Part shown: in pieces, positions 36,041 through 44,171 of the stretch
Numbering within the stretch: position 1 is the first letter of the stretch
Layout of the letters: each line of letters opens with the position of its first letter
From: an uncultured Reyranella sp.
GTDB lineage: Bacteria; Pseudomonadota; Alphaproteobacteria; Reyranellales; Reyranellaceae
Direction: 5' to 3'
DNA: 64,000 bases
Assembly (NCBI RefSeq): GCF_945957355.1
Contig: NZ_CAMFKM010000001.1
Coordinates: 124,001-188,000 of the forward strand
Notes under the pieces: model-generated
What the model was told of the DNA's origin: nothing
What the model saw: the letters and a program-made list of their open reading frames with translations, nothing else
The model's database searches: none
Made by a program: the position numbers and the translations under genes

Positions 36041-38886
36041 GCCGAGACCGCCTCTTCGCAGCGCCGGCAGATCAGCGGATGGGCGGCCGACTTGCCGACT
36101 TCCTCCAGGACCTGCCAGCAGCGCGCGCACTTGGTGCCCTCGGCGAGGTTCGCCACCACGGCGACGCCGGGCACATCGGGCAGGGTAAAGGCGCCAGCCG
36201 GCGCCTCGCCCGCGACCAGATCGCCGCCCGAGGTGATGCAGATCTCCACCAGGTCGAGACCTTCCATCGCCTTCAGATATTCCGGCGCGACATGGACGTG
36301 CGGAGCGGCCTGCAGGCTCGATCCGATGCGCTTCTCGGCCCGCTCCAGTTCCAGGGCGCCGGTGACGACGCGGCGCAGCGCGCGCACGGTCTTCCACTTC
36401 TCGCCGAGCGCGGCATCGAGCCAGGCCGGCGGGATGGTGGGATAGAGACGCAGGTGGACGCTCTCGGCCTTGCCATCCGGCATGTCGCCGGGCCGCGCCA
36501 GCCAGGCCTCTTCCGCCGTGAAGCAGGTGATCGGCGCCAGCCACGCCGTCAGGAACGAGAAGACCTCGGCCATGACGGTGCGCGCGGCGCGACGGCGCCG
36601 CGAGCCGGCTGCGTCGCAGTAGATCGAGTCCTTGCGGATGTCGAAGTAGAAGGCCGAGAGATCGACGGCGCAAAAGTTATGCAGCTCGGTCGCGATCGTG
36701 TGGAAGTCGTAGTCGTCGACCGCACGGCGCAGAACCGCGTCCAGCTCGGCCAGGCGATGCAGCACCCAGCGATCGAGCTCGGGCATGTCGGCATGGGCCA
36801 CCGCCTCGTCCGACGAGTAGCCGTCGAGGCTGCCCAGCAGGTAGCGCAGCGTGTTGCGCAGGCGGCGATAGGCTTCGGCCTGGTGCTTCAGTATCTCCGG
36901 ACCGATGCGCTGGTCCTCGGTGTAGTCGGTGCCGACCACCCAGAGGCGCAGGATGTCGGCGCCATACTGGTCGCAGACCGCCTGGGGCGCCGTGATATTG
37001 CCCAGCGACTTCGACATCTTGCGGCCCTGCTCGTCGAGCGTGAAGCCGTGCGTCAGCACGCCGTCATAGGGCGCGCGGCCGCGCGTGCCGCAGCTCTCGA
37101 GCAGCGAGGAGTGGAACCAGCCGCGATGCTGGTCCGAGCCTTCGAGATAGAGATCGGCCGGCCACTTCAGCTGGTCGTTGCCCTCGAGCGTGAAGGCGTG
37201 GGTGCAGCCCGAGTCGAACCAGACGTCGAGGATGTCCGTCACCTGCTCGAAGTCGGCCGCGTTGTACTTGTTGCCGAGGAAGCGCTCGGGCGGGCTCTCG
37301 AACCAGGCGTCGGCACCCTCGGCGCGGAACGCCTCGACGACGCGGCCCATCACCTCGGCGTCACGCAGCGGCTCGCCGCTCTTCTTGTCGACGAACACCG
37401 CGATCGGCACGCCCCAGGCGCGCTGGCGCGACACGTTCCAGTCGGGACGCGTCTCGATCATCGAGCGCAGGCGGTTGTAGCCGGCGGGCGGCACGAAGCG
37501 CGTCGCGTCGATCGCCGCCAGCGCCTTTTCGCGCAGGGTGCCGCCGATCTCGGGGATCGGCTTGTCCATGGCGATGAACCATTGCGGCGCGTTGCGGAAG
37601 ATGACCGGCGCCTTGGACCGCCAGGAATGCGGATAGGAGTGCGTGATGCGGCCCGAGGCCAGCAGCTTGCCCGCCTCGTCGAGCAGGGCGATGGCGGTGC
37701 GGTTGGCGTCGCCCTTCTTGCCCTCCGGCGTATAGACACGCTTGCCGGCGAACAACGGCACGTGCGGATAGTAGCTGCCGTCCTCGGCGACCGTGTCCGG
37801 CACCTCGACACCGTTGGCGATGCCCAGCTCGTAGTCGTCCGCGCCATGGCCCGGCGCGATGTGCACGAAACCGGTACCGGCATCGGCTGTGACGAATCCG
37901 CCCGGCAGCAGGCGCACGTCGAACTCGAAGCCCTGGCCGCGGAATGGATGGGCCGCGATCAGCCCCTCCAGATCCTCGGCCGTGACCTCGGCCACGAGCT
38001 TCGGCGTGAATTTCGTCTCCTCGGCGACCGCATCGACGAGCTCGCGCGCGAGCACCAGCCGCTCGCCCACCCGGGCCTTGCTGCCTTCGGCGACGGCGGC
38101 GACCTCGACCAGCGCGTAGGCGATGTCCTGGCCGTAGGCGAGCGCCCGGTTGCCCGGCATGGTCCAGGGCGTGGTCGTCCAGATCACGATCGAGGCGCCG
38201 TCGAGCTTGCCGCCCTTCGACTTCACGACGGGGAAGCGAACGTAAATCGTGTCGGACGTGTGGTCGTGATACTCGATCTCGGCCTCGGCCAGCGCGGTCT
38301 TCTCGACCACCGACCAGAGCACCGCCTTGGATCCCTTGTAGAGGCCGCCGTTCAGCAGGAACTTGCCCAGTTCCTTCACGATGACGGCCTCGGACTCGTA
38401 CTTCATCGTCGAGTAGTAATTGTCCCAGTCGCCATCGACGCCGAGGCGCTTGAACTCCTCGCGCTGCACCGTGATCCAGTGATCGGCGAAGGCGCGGCAT
38501 TCGCGCCGGAACTCGACGATCGGAACCTGGTCCTTGTCCTGCTTCTTGGCGCGGTACTGTTCCTCGATCTTCCATTCGATCGGGAGCCCGTGGCAGTCCC
38601 AGCCCGGCACGTAGTGGCTGTCCTTGCCCATCATCTGCTGGGTGCGCGAGACGAGGTCCTTCAGGATCTTGTTGAGCGCGTGGCCGATATGCAGGTTGCC
38701 GTTGGCGTAGGGAGGGCCGTCGTGCAGCACGAATTTCGGGCGACCCTTGCTCTCCTCGCGAATCCGGTCCCAGAGCTTCATGTCGGCCCAGCGCTTCAGG
38801 AGCTCCGGCTCCTTCTTGGGCAGGCCGGCGCGCATGGGGAAGTCGGTCTTCGGGAGGAAAACGCTGGTTTTATAATCAGTTGTCAC
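36037..38886 (-). CDS. ileS: Isoleucyl-tRNA synthetase
   Basis: This 949-residue class Ia synthetase has NLHIGHALN (HIGH at 66-69), a CP1 editing domain in the middle (IVIWTTTPWTMPGN), a KMSKSLGN loop, and a C-terminal zinc finger (CARCWQVLEE...CRRCEEAV). It is the bacterial type that is sensitive to mupirocin. The start is GTG at 38886. It heads a leftward operon through lspA, DUF3035, M16 pair, pgi and mutL. The 160-base leader holds a promoter, an upstream frame and a predicted structured RNA, described separately. Confidence 0.96.
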   Translation of the reverse strand: MTTDYKTSVFLPKTDFPMRAGLPKKEPELLKRWADMKLWDRIREESKGRPKFVLHDGPPYANGNLHIGHALNKILKDLVSRTQQMMGKDSHYVPGWDCHGLPIEWKIEEQYRAKKQDKDQVPIVEFRRECRAFADHWITVQREEFKRLGVDGDWDNYYSTMKYESEAVIVKELGKFLLNGGLYKGSKAVLWSVVEKTALAEAEIEYHDHTSDTIYVRFPVVKSKGGKLDGASIVIWTTTPWTMPGNRALAYGQDIAYALVEVAAVAEGSKARVGERLVLARELVDAVAEETKFTPKLVAEVTAEDLEGLIAAHPFRGQGFEFDVRLLPGGFVTADAGTGFVHIAPGHGADDYELGIANGVEVPDTVAEDGSYYPHVPLFAGKRVYTPEGKKGDANRTAIALLDEAGKLLASGRITHSYPHSWRSKAPVIFRNAPQWFIAMDKPIPEIGGTLREKALAAIDATRFVPPAGYNRLRSMIETRPDWNVSRQRAWGVPIAVFVDKKSGEPLRDAEVMGRVVEAFRAEGADAWFESPPERFLGNKYNAADFEQVTDILDVWFDSGCTHAFTLEGNDQLKWPADLYLEGSDQHRGWFHSSLLESCGTRGRAPYDGVLTHGFTLDEQGRKMSKSLGNITAPQAVCDQYGADILRLWVVGTDYTEDQRIGPEILKHQAEAYRRLRNTLRYLLGSLDGYSSDEAVAHADMPELDRWVLHRLAELDAVLRRAVDDYDFHTIATELHNFCAVDLSAFYFDIRKDSIYCDAAGSRRRRAARTVMAEVFSFLTAWLAPITCFTAEEAWLARPGDMPDGKAESVHLRLYPTIPPAWLDAALGEKWKTVRALRRVVTGALELERAEKRIGSSLQAAPHVHVAPEYLKAMEGLDLVEICITSGGDLVAGEAPAGAFTLPDVPGVAVVANLAEGTKCARCWQVLEEVGKSAAHPLICRRCEEAVSA

Positions 38887-38905
38887 AAGAAACTCGGCGC
38901 AGGAG

Positions 38906-38992
38906 GGAGCAAATTCCAGCCGCCCGTCGGGCGGCCGCTGGCAGGCAAGACGACCCGGCCGCGGTCAGCGGACCGGGCGGGTAATTCGCTCC
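38906..38992 (-). ncRNA. Predicted three-way-junction leader RNA of ileS
   Basis: An outer stem pairs GGAGCGAATT (38992-38983) with AATTTGCTCC (38915-38906), 9 of 10 pairs. It encloses two hairpins. One is CCCGG/CCGC with GCGG/CCGGG (38954-38977, single bulge); the other is a perfect GCCGCCC-GAC-GGGCGGC (38919-38935). The leader ends 19 bases before the GTG. No T-box motifs are present. Function is inferred. Confidence 0.45.
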
Positions 38993-39012
38993 TGGAAAGC
39001 CCTGGTGAACAT
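38965..39012 (-). CDS. 15-codon upstream frame in the ileS leader
   Basis: The frame reads MFTRAFQERITRPVR and ends in TGA inside the loop of the first leader hairpin. Its ATG lies 10 bases after the end of the predicted -10 box, so it would be translated as a nearly leaderless frame. It has one Ile codon, ATT, which is rare in this GC-rich DNA. Whether it is translated is unknown. Confidence 0.35.
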   Translation of the reverse strand: MFTRAFQERITRPVR

Positions 39013-39021
39013 AGGGCGCGC

Positions 39022-39050
39022 AATCTAGGGATGGGGGTCCGGGGGGTCAA
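39022..39050 (-). promoter_or_regulatory. Predicted sigma-70 promoter of the ileS operon
   Basis: TTGACC (39045-39050) and TAGATT (39022-39027) are separated by exactly 17 bases. The -35 box overlaps the last codons of the upstream methyltransferase gene. Transcription would start at about 39013-39016. This is among the clearest promoter matches I found in the window. Confidence 0.6.
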
Positions 39051-39853
39051 GGAGCGCCCGCCGGCTCCCGCGGCCGCCTAACCCGCACGATCAGCGCCTG
39101 CGGCACGACGCGCGTGTCGGCGACCACCGGCTGGGCCGCCGCCAGTTCCGGCGTGGCGCACGGCTCGACCATGCGTTCCAGGACGAAACCGGCACCGACG
39201 AGAGCATCGATCCACTGCGACAGGGTGCGGTGGAAGCGCGGCACCTCGAAGAGCGGGCTGGCCGCCTTCTCCGCCGCCGGAGCGCTTCCGAAGCCCCATC
39301 GCTCGACTTCGCCGTCCCGCCCGTTGAAGTAATCTGCGACCTCGACCGCCCTCGCCTCGCCCCGGGCATCGCGCAGCACCTTGCGGTGCGGCGGCGAGAA
39401 GCAGGGATGCAGGATGGAGAACTGAAGGAAGCCGCACGGCCGGACGACGCGCCGTGCCTCCGCCAGCACGCCGTCAATGTCAGGCATGTCCATCAGCGAC
39501 ATGAAGGCGGTGACGAAGTCGAAGCTGCCAGCGGCAAAGGGCAAGGACGTGCCGTCGGCCACGGCATAGGAGATGCCGAGCGGCTCAGTGGATTCGGCTT
39601 CTCGCGCATGGCGGATGAAGGTCGGCGCGATGTCGATGCCCTCCATGCGGGCTCCGCGCCGGGCGAGGTGTCGCGTATTGGCGCCCTCGCCGCATCCCAT
39701 GTCGAGCCCGCGCCGGCCATCGATGGGCGGCAGCGCGTCGAGAAAGGTCGGAGAGTTCAGCGCGTCGCGGTAGATGTCGTAGCCGGCGCGCACGTGGCGC
39801 GTCCACGTCTCGGCGTTGCGTTCCCAGAACGCTCCCGCTTCGGACGCCTTCAT
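39047..39853 (-). CDS. Class I SAM-dependent methyltransferase
   Basis: This 268-residue protein has SAM motif I GLDMGCGEGANTRHLARRG, motif II-like DGTSLPFAAGSFDFVTAF and post-motif VLAEARRVVRPCGFLQFSI, as in the Methyltransf_11 group of small-molecule methyltransferases. The N terminus FWERNAETWTRHVRAGYD is typical of the UbiE-like set. Nothing in the neighbourhood reveals the substrate. It may have its own promoter; its end overlaps the ileS -35 box. Confidence 0.85.
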   Translation of the reverse strand: MKASEAGAFWERNAETWTRHVRAGYDIYRDALNSPTFLDALPPIDGRRGLDMGCGEGANTRHLARRGARMEGIDIAPTFIRHAREAESTEPLGISYAVADGTSLPFAAGSFDFVTAFMSLMDMPDIDGVLAEARRVVRPCGFLQFSILHPCFSPPHRKVLRDARGEARAVEVADYFNGRDGEVERWGFGSAPAAEKAASPLFEVPRFHRTLSQWIDALVGAGFVLERMVEPCATPELAAAQPVVADTRVVPQALIVRVRRPREPAGAP

Positions 39854-39922
39854 CTGCCTTCTCCCGCCAGGTGACGGGCTTCAATACCTCACGAGCAGCC
39901 GCCGGTCTGCCTTTCCGCATCG

Positions 39923-40534
39923 TCAGGCCGCGGTCGACAGCAACCTCGTCCGGCGCCGCGCGGCAATCCGGAGAAGCAGGATCGCCAGCATCAGGACCAC
40001 CGGCAGGGCATAGAGCGGGCTCTGACCGATGCGCTTGCCGTTGGTCACGATGAACGACACCCAGAGATAGTAGCCGCCCAGCCAGTGCAGCGACCGCCAG
40101 GCCGCCGGTCCGATCCAAGCGGCCGTCCGGTCGAACGAGGTCACCGCCATCGCAACGATGAAGACATAGGCCAGGCCGCCGCTCACCAGCGTTCCTGTCA
40201 TCACATGCTCGTGGAAGCCCTGCGGATCCATTCGGGCGAAGGCCACGATTGCCGCTGCGTGGATCGTGTGCGAGGCGGCGAAGGCGAGGCCCAGTTGCCG
40301 GCGACTGCGGCGCTGCCAGCGAGTCAGCGCAGTGGGCCACAGAGTCAACATCGCCTGTGCACTGAAGGCCAGGGCGAACAGGACGAGCGAGGTACGCGCG
40401 GTGAGCCGGATCACCGAGCGCACGCCGGCGACGTCGTATTCATGGCTTGCGAGACAGACACCGGAAATCGCCAGGAGAATCAGGGACAGCAGGCCGAGCA
40501 GCGACCAGCCTTCGAGCAATCGGATCTTCATCAT
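39923..40534 (-). CDS. Ferric-reductase-like transmembrane protein
   Basis: This 203-residue membrane protein has about six helices. Paired His residues, SHTIHAA in one helix and LHWLGGYYLW in another, are suited to bind b-type haem, as in the ferric reductase-like domain and MsrQ. It lacks flavin and NAD domains. The ATG at 40534 follows GAGGAG. It is divergent from a TetR gene, with two operator-like 15-mers between them, so it is likely repressed by that protein. It may pass electrons across the inner membrane. Confidence 0.75.
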   Translation of the reverse strand: MMKIRLLEGWSLLGLLSLILLAISGVCLASHEYDVAGVRSVIRLTARTSLVLFALAFSAQAMLTLWPTALTRWQRRSRRQLGLAFAASHTIHAAAIVAFARMDPQGFHEHVMTGTLVSGGLAYVFIVAMAVTSFDRTAAWIGPAAWRSLHWLGGYYLWVSFIVTNGKRIGQSPLYALPVVLMLAILLLRIAARRRTRLLSTAA

Positions 40535-40550
40535 GGAACTCCTCTGCAAT

Positions 40551-40565
40551 GTAAGCATTGATTAC
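40551..40565. promoter_or_regulatory. TetR operator candidate 1
   Basis: GTAAGCATTGATTAC has GTAA...TTAC inverted ends. It aligns with the 15-mer at 40595-40609 at 11 of 15 positions, giving GTARRCAYTGMTTAC. It lies 17 bases upstream of the membrane protein start. Two similar boxes in one divergent gap suggest a TetR-type repressor for both genes. Confidence 0.58.
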
Positions 40566-40594
40566 TTTGCCAGTCGAAGGCCGGTCAATGCGAT

Positions 40595-40609
40595 GTAGAC
40601 ACTGCTTAC
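40595..40609. promoter_or_regulatory. TetR operator candidate 2
   Basis: GTAGACACTGCTTAC matches candidate 1 with the same 15-base length, 44 bases away. It is 32 bases before the TetR start codon. The flanking ATGTA...TACAT extends the dyad to ATGTA-N9-TACAT. Confidence 0.58.
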
Positions 40610-40640
40610 ATTCACATGCGCGTGATGCTAGCGTGTCCGG

Positions 40641-41273
40641 ATGGCCAGACGCCCCGATGCAAAAGCGAAGAAAAAGCCGAGCCGCACCTATCACCACGGC
40701 AAGCTGCGCGAAGCGCTGATAGAGGCGACTCTGCGGCTGGTCGAAGAAGGCGGGCCGGAGGCCGTCACGGTGCGCGAAGCGGCCCGCCGGTCCGGCGTGT
40801 CCTCGGGCGCACCGTTCCGCCACTTCCCCAACCGGACCGTCCTCATGACCGCGGTGGCCGAGGAAGCGACGCACCGGCTGCACGCGGCAGTGCTGGCGGC
40901 CGTCGAGCCGATCGCGGCCAAGCCTCCGCTCGCGCAGCTACGGGCGATCGGCCGCGCCTATCTCCACTGGGCTTCCGACAATCCGACGCACTTCGCCGTC
41001 GTCTCCAATCGCGGGCTGATCGATTACGAAAGCTCGTCGTCGATGAAGCGCGAGAACGAGGACATCCAGGCGCTAATGGGCCGCCTGCTCGATGCGGCAG
41101 GTGCGCCCACCGGCGCGAAGCTGGCCGCCCGCGCCCTCGTCTACGGACTGGCGCGCATGCGCATCGACGGCCACCTGCCCCAGTGGGGCGTGTCGTCTTC
41201 GGGCGAAGCCCTCGCGGCGATGGACGCCGCGCTCGATCTCTTTCTCGACGCCCTTCTCAGGCCGCGAGGATAG
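40641..41273 (+). CDS. TetR/AcrR family transcriptional regulator
   Basis: This 210-residue protein has a basic N-terminal tail (RRPDAKAKKK) and a TetR helix-turn-helix at about 20-70 (VTVREAARRSGVSSGAPFRHFPNRTVLM). A helical ligand domain follows with LAQLRAIGRAYLHWASDNPTHF, the WHG-type C-terminal domain. It probably represses itself and the divergent membrane protein through the two 15-mers. The end overlaps the convergent ribF gene by 17 bases. Confidence 0.9.
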   Translation: MARRPDAKAKKKPSRTYHHGKLREALIEATLRLVEEGGPEAVTVREAARRSGVSSGAPFRHFPNRTVLMTAVAEEATHRLHAAVLAAVEPIAAKPPLAQLRAIGRAYLHWASDNPTHFAVVSNRGLIDYESSSSMKRENEDIQALMGRLLDAAGAPTGAKLAARALVYGLARMRIDGHLPQWGVSSSGEALAAMDAALDLFLDALLRPRG

Positions 41274-42195
41274 CGCGGGCGCGCTCCCCGTCCGCCGCGA
41301 TCTGGGCCTTGAGCTGGTCGAGGCCGGCGAATTTCATCTCCGGCCGGATGAAATCCACCAGCGCGACCCGCAGGATCTTGCCGTAGAGGTCGCCGGCAAA
41401 ATCGAACAGATGGACCTCGAAATTCTCCTGCAGCTTGCCGAAGGTCGGACGCCTGCCGAGATTGGCGACGCCGTTGCGCCACCCCTGGCTTTCCTGGCCA
41501 TCGACCAGCGCGCGCACGGCATAGACGCCGAAGCGCGGGCGCAGGTGCTCGCCGAGCGCCACGTTCGCGGTCGGAAACCCGATGGTGCGGCCGCGCTGGT
41601 CGCCCAGCTCGACTTTACCCTCGATCTCCCATTGATGGCCCAGCAGCCCGGCGGCGTCGCGCGCCCAGCCATGGCGCAGCGCCTCGCGGATGCGCGTCGA
41701 CGAATAGATCTCGCCTTCATGCGTCACCGGATCGAGCACCGAGACGTCGAAGCCGAGCCCCGTGCCCTCGGCCCGCAGCATCTCGACGTTGCCGCTGCGC
41801 CGCGCGCCGAAGGTGAAGTCGTAGCCGCAGACAACATGGCGCACACGCAGCCCCTTCACGAGCACGTCCCCGATGAACGAGGCCGCCGGAAGGGCCGCGA
41901 ACGCCGCATCGAAATGCTGGGCGAGCACGGCCTTCACGCCATGCTCGGCGAGCAGCCGGGTCTTGGCCGGCGCGAGCGTGAGCCGGAACGGGCCGGTGTC
42001 GGGCACGAAGAAGCCACGCGGATGCGGCTCGAAGGTGAAGGCGAGCAGCGGTGCGCCGAGCTCCCCGGCCTTCTCGCGCGCCTGCGCCAGCAGCGCCTGG
42101 TGGCCGCGATGCACGCCGTCGAAATTGCCGAGCGCCACCACGCCGCCCGCCCACTCCGCCGGCACCGAATGCCAGTCGTCGAACACCGGAACCAT
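41257..42195 (-). CDS. ribF: Bifunctional riboflavin kinase / FAD synthetase
   Basis: This 312-residue enzyme makes FMN and FAD from riboflavin. The N-terminal FAD synthetase has ALGNFDGVHRGHQALL (the HxGH nucleotidyl site), GYDFTFGARRSG and SSTRIREAL. The C-terminal flavokinase (from about residue 190) has GRTIGFPTANV and FEVHLFDFAGDLYG. The ATG is at 42195, 9 bases after the MaoC stop, so the two are cotranscribed. No riboswitch is seen here, unlike ribH. Confidence 0.95.
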   Translation of the reverse strand: MVPVFDDWHSVPAEWAGGVVALGNFDGVHRGHQALLAQAREKAGELGAPLLAFTFEPHPRGFFVPDTGPFRLTLAPAKTRLLAEHGVKAVLAQHFDAAFAALPAASFIGDVLVKGLRVRHVVCGYDFTFGARRSGNVEMLRAEGTGLGFDVSVLDPVTHEGEIYSSTRIREALRHGWARDAAGLLGHQWEIEGKVELGDQRGRTIGFPTANVALGEHLRPRFGVYAVRALVDGQESQGWRNGVANLGRRPTFGKLQENFEVHLFDFAGDLYGKILRVALVDFIRPEMKFAGLDQLKAQIAADGERARAILAA

Positions 42196-42204
42196 GCGAT
42201 GCGC

Positions 42205-42630
42205 TCAGGCCGCGTCGCGTCGCGGCACCAGCACGACAGCTTCGCCGTCGATCACCACCTTGTCGCCGTTCAGGCACTGGGTCTTCAGCGTCACCCGGCG
42301 GCGCTTCTCGTCGATGGCGGTGATGGTCGCGACGGCGGTGATCGTCTCGCCGATCAGGACCGGCGCCATGAAGTTCATGGTCTGGGAAATGTAGACCGCG
42401 CCCGGCCCCGGCAGCTTGGTGCCGATCACGGTCGAGATGAAGCTGCCGCTCAGCATGCCGTGCGCGATGCGTTGGTGGAAACGCGTGGTCCGCGCGAAGC
42501 CGTCGTGCAGGTGGATGGGATTGGTGTCTCCTGACACGCCGGCGAAGGCCTTGATGTCGGCGTCGGTCACGGTCTTGCCGAACATCGCCGACATGCCGGG
42601 CTTGAGGTCTTCCAGGTACAGGCCGTTCAT
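42205..42630 (-). CDS. MaoC family dehydratase ((R)-specific enoyl-CoA hydratase-like)
   Basis: This 141-residue hotdog-fold protein has FAGVSGDTNPIHLH, in which Asp and His form the hydratase 2 catalytic dyad, then HGMLSGSFISTVIG and VYISQTMNFMAPV. It is the size of PhaJ and adds water to trans-2-enoyl-CoA to give an (R)-3-hydroxyacyl-CoA. I chose the ATG at 42630 because family members start about 25 residues before the Asp; a GTG at 42708 would add 26 residues. It is followed by ribF. Confidence 0.86.
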   Translation of the reverse strand: MNGLYLEDLKPGMSAMFGKTVTDADIKAFAGVSGDTNPIHLHDGFARTTRFHQRIAHGMLSGSFISTVIGTKLPGPGAVYISQTMNFMAPVLIGETITAVATITAIDEKRRRVTLKTQCLNGDKVVIDGEAVVLVPRRDAA

Positions 42631-42719
42631 CGCGGCGAAGGCACTCGACACTTGCTTGATCTCCCCAGTTGGCGCGGTCCTCTTACCATGCGGCGGAGCC
42701 TGTGCCACAGTCCCGGTAA

Positions 42720-43745
42720 ATGAGCGTTCACACGTCGACTGAAACAGAAACCGTCGCCCGCGTCCTCGGCGAGGCGGCCAGCCGCCATTTCGGCGGCCTC
42801 GTCACCATCGAGCGGCTGAGCCGGCAATCCGGCGGTGCCTCGCGCCAGACCTGGAGTTTCGACGCCATCGTGAACGGCACGCGCCAGCCGCTGATCCTGC
42901 GCCGTGACCCGCCGGCGCAGGGGAAGACCGAGCGCGAACGAGCCGTCGCCATCGACCGCGCCACCGAGTTCCGGGTGCTGCGCGCGGCCCACGAGGCCGG
43001 CGTGCGCGCCCCCGAGCCGCTGTTCGAACTCACGCCGCAGGACGGGCTGGGCGAGGCCTATGTGATGCGCCGGGTCGGCGGCATTGCGATTGCGCGCAAA
43101 CTGCTGCGCGATGCTCCCTATGAAGCGGCGCGCGGAAAGATCGCGGGCCAGCTCGGCGAGATCCTGGCGCGCATCCATGCGACCGATTCCGCCACCCTGC
43201 CACCTCTTCCGCGCCGCGAGGCCGCCGACCACATCGCCGAGCTCCGCCGCTCGCTCGACGCCTTGGGCCGGTCGCAACCGGTCTTCGAACTGGCCCTGTC
43301 ATGGCTCGATCGCCGAAAACCTGCACCGCTCGAACGGCCGGTGCTGGTGCATGGCGACTACCGCACCGGCAACTACCTCGTCGACGAGACCGGCGTGACG
43401 ACCATCCTCGACTGGGAACTCGCCCATCTCGGCGATCCGGTGGAGGATCTGGGCTGGCTCTGCGTAAAGAGCTGGCGCTTCGGCGCGATCGACAAGCCGG
43501 CCGGCGGCTTCGGCAGTCGCGAGGAACTGTGGGCCGCCTATGAGCGCGCCGGCGGCGGCAGGGTCGATCCGGCTCGCGCGCACTGGTGGGAAGTCTTCGG
43601 CACGGTGCACTGGGGCGTCATCTGCCTCAACCAGGCGTGGAAGCACCTCTCGGGCTCGATCAAGTCGATGGAGCACGCCTCGATCGGCCGGCGCGCCGTC
43701 GAGACCGAAGTCGATCTGTTGCAACTGCTGAAGCAGGGAGCGTGA
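42720..43745 (+). CDS. Phosphotransferase family protein (APH / ACAD10-like)
   Basis: This 341-residue protein has an aminoglycoside-phosphotransferase kinase fold: the N-lobe GGASRQTWSFD, catalytic loop VLVHGDYRTGNYLV and metal site ILDWELAHLGDP. Similar kinases fused to or near acyl-CoA dehydrogenases phosphorylate 4-hydroxyacyl-CoAs, so the target is probably an acyl compound, not an antibiotic. A DUF6285 gene follows with overlap, which is the usual partner. The ATG is at 42720. Confidence 0.86.
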   Translation: MSVHTSTETETVARVLGEAASRHFGGLVTIERLSRQSGGASRQTWSFDAIVNGTRQPLILRRDPPAQGKTERERAVAIDRATEFRVLRAAHEAGVRAPEPLFELTPQDGLGEAYVMRRVGGIAIARKLLRDAPYEAARGKIAGQLGEILARIHATDSATLPPLPRREAADHIAELRRSLDALGRSQPVFELALSWLDRRKPAPLERPVLVHGDYRTGNYLVDETGVTTILDWELAHLGDPVEDLGWLCVKSWRFGAIDKPAGGFGSREELWAAYERAGGGRVDPARAHWWEVFGTVHWGVICLNQAWKHLSGSIKSMEHASIGRRAVETEVDLLQLLKQGA

Positions 43746-43747
43746 TC

Positions 43748-44107
43748 GTGGCCCAGGACCGTCCCACCGCCGCCGAGCTTCTCGCCGCCATCGCCGACTT
43801 CCTGCGCGAGGAAGCGACGCCCGCACTCGATCGCACCGAGCCGCGGCTCGGCTTCCAGATGCGGGTCGCCGTGAACTCGCTCGCCATCCTCGAACGCGAG
43901 GTACGCCTCGGACCGGCCGCCGATGCGAGAGAGCATGAGCGCCTCGCCAGGCTTCTCGGCCGCGAGGCCCCGCTCGACGAGCTGAACCGCGAGCTGGCGC
44001 GGCAACTGCGCACCGGTGAACGCGACGAGACCGACGCCGCCCTGATGGCCCATCTCGAAGCCACCATCGCCGACAAGATCGCCATCGCCAATCCGAAGTG
44101 GCGTTGA
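43748..44107 (+). CDS. DUF6285 domain protein
   Basis: This 119-residue helical protein has TAAELLAAIADFLREEATPALD at the N terminus, FQMRVAVNSLAILEREV in the middle and ADKIAIANPKW at the end, the pattern of DUF6285. It nearly always follows an APH-like kinase, as here, and may be its stabilising partner. I used the GTG at 43748, with AGGGAG 7 bases upstream; a GTG at 43742 overlapping the previous stop is also possible. Confidence 0.8.
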   Translation: MAQDRPTAAELLAAIADFLREEATPALDRTEPRLGFQMRVAVNSLAILEREVRLGPAADAREHERLARLLGREAPLDELNRELARQLRTGERDETDAALMAHLEATIADKIAIANPKWR

Positions 44108-44171
44108 CGCTTCGGCCGCCGCCGAACCATTGACCGTGGCGAGCGCGGATGGCCGGGCATAGAGTCCGCCC

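Noticed and set aside
38906..38992. T-box riboswitch in the ileS leader
   Set aside because: There is no T-box sequence or specifier loop, and T-box RNAs are not known in alphaproteobacteria.
36079..39081. A 1000-codon open frame on the + strand across ileS
   Set aside because: It lies opposite a complete isoleucyl-tRNA synthetase. High GC content keeps stop codons rare in the mirror frame.
42720..43745. Antibiotic resistance kinase
   Set aside because: The APH fold is present, but pairing with DUF6285 and the neighbouring MaoC hydratase fit acyl metabolism better.
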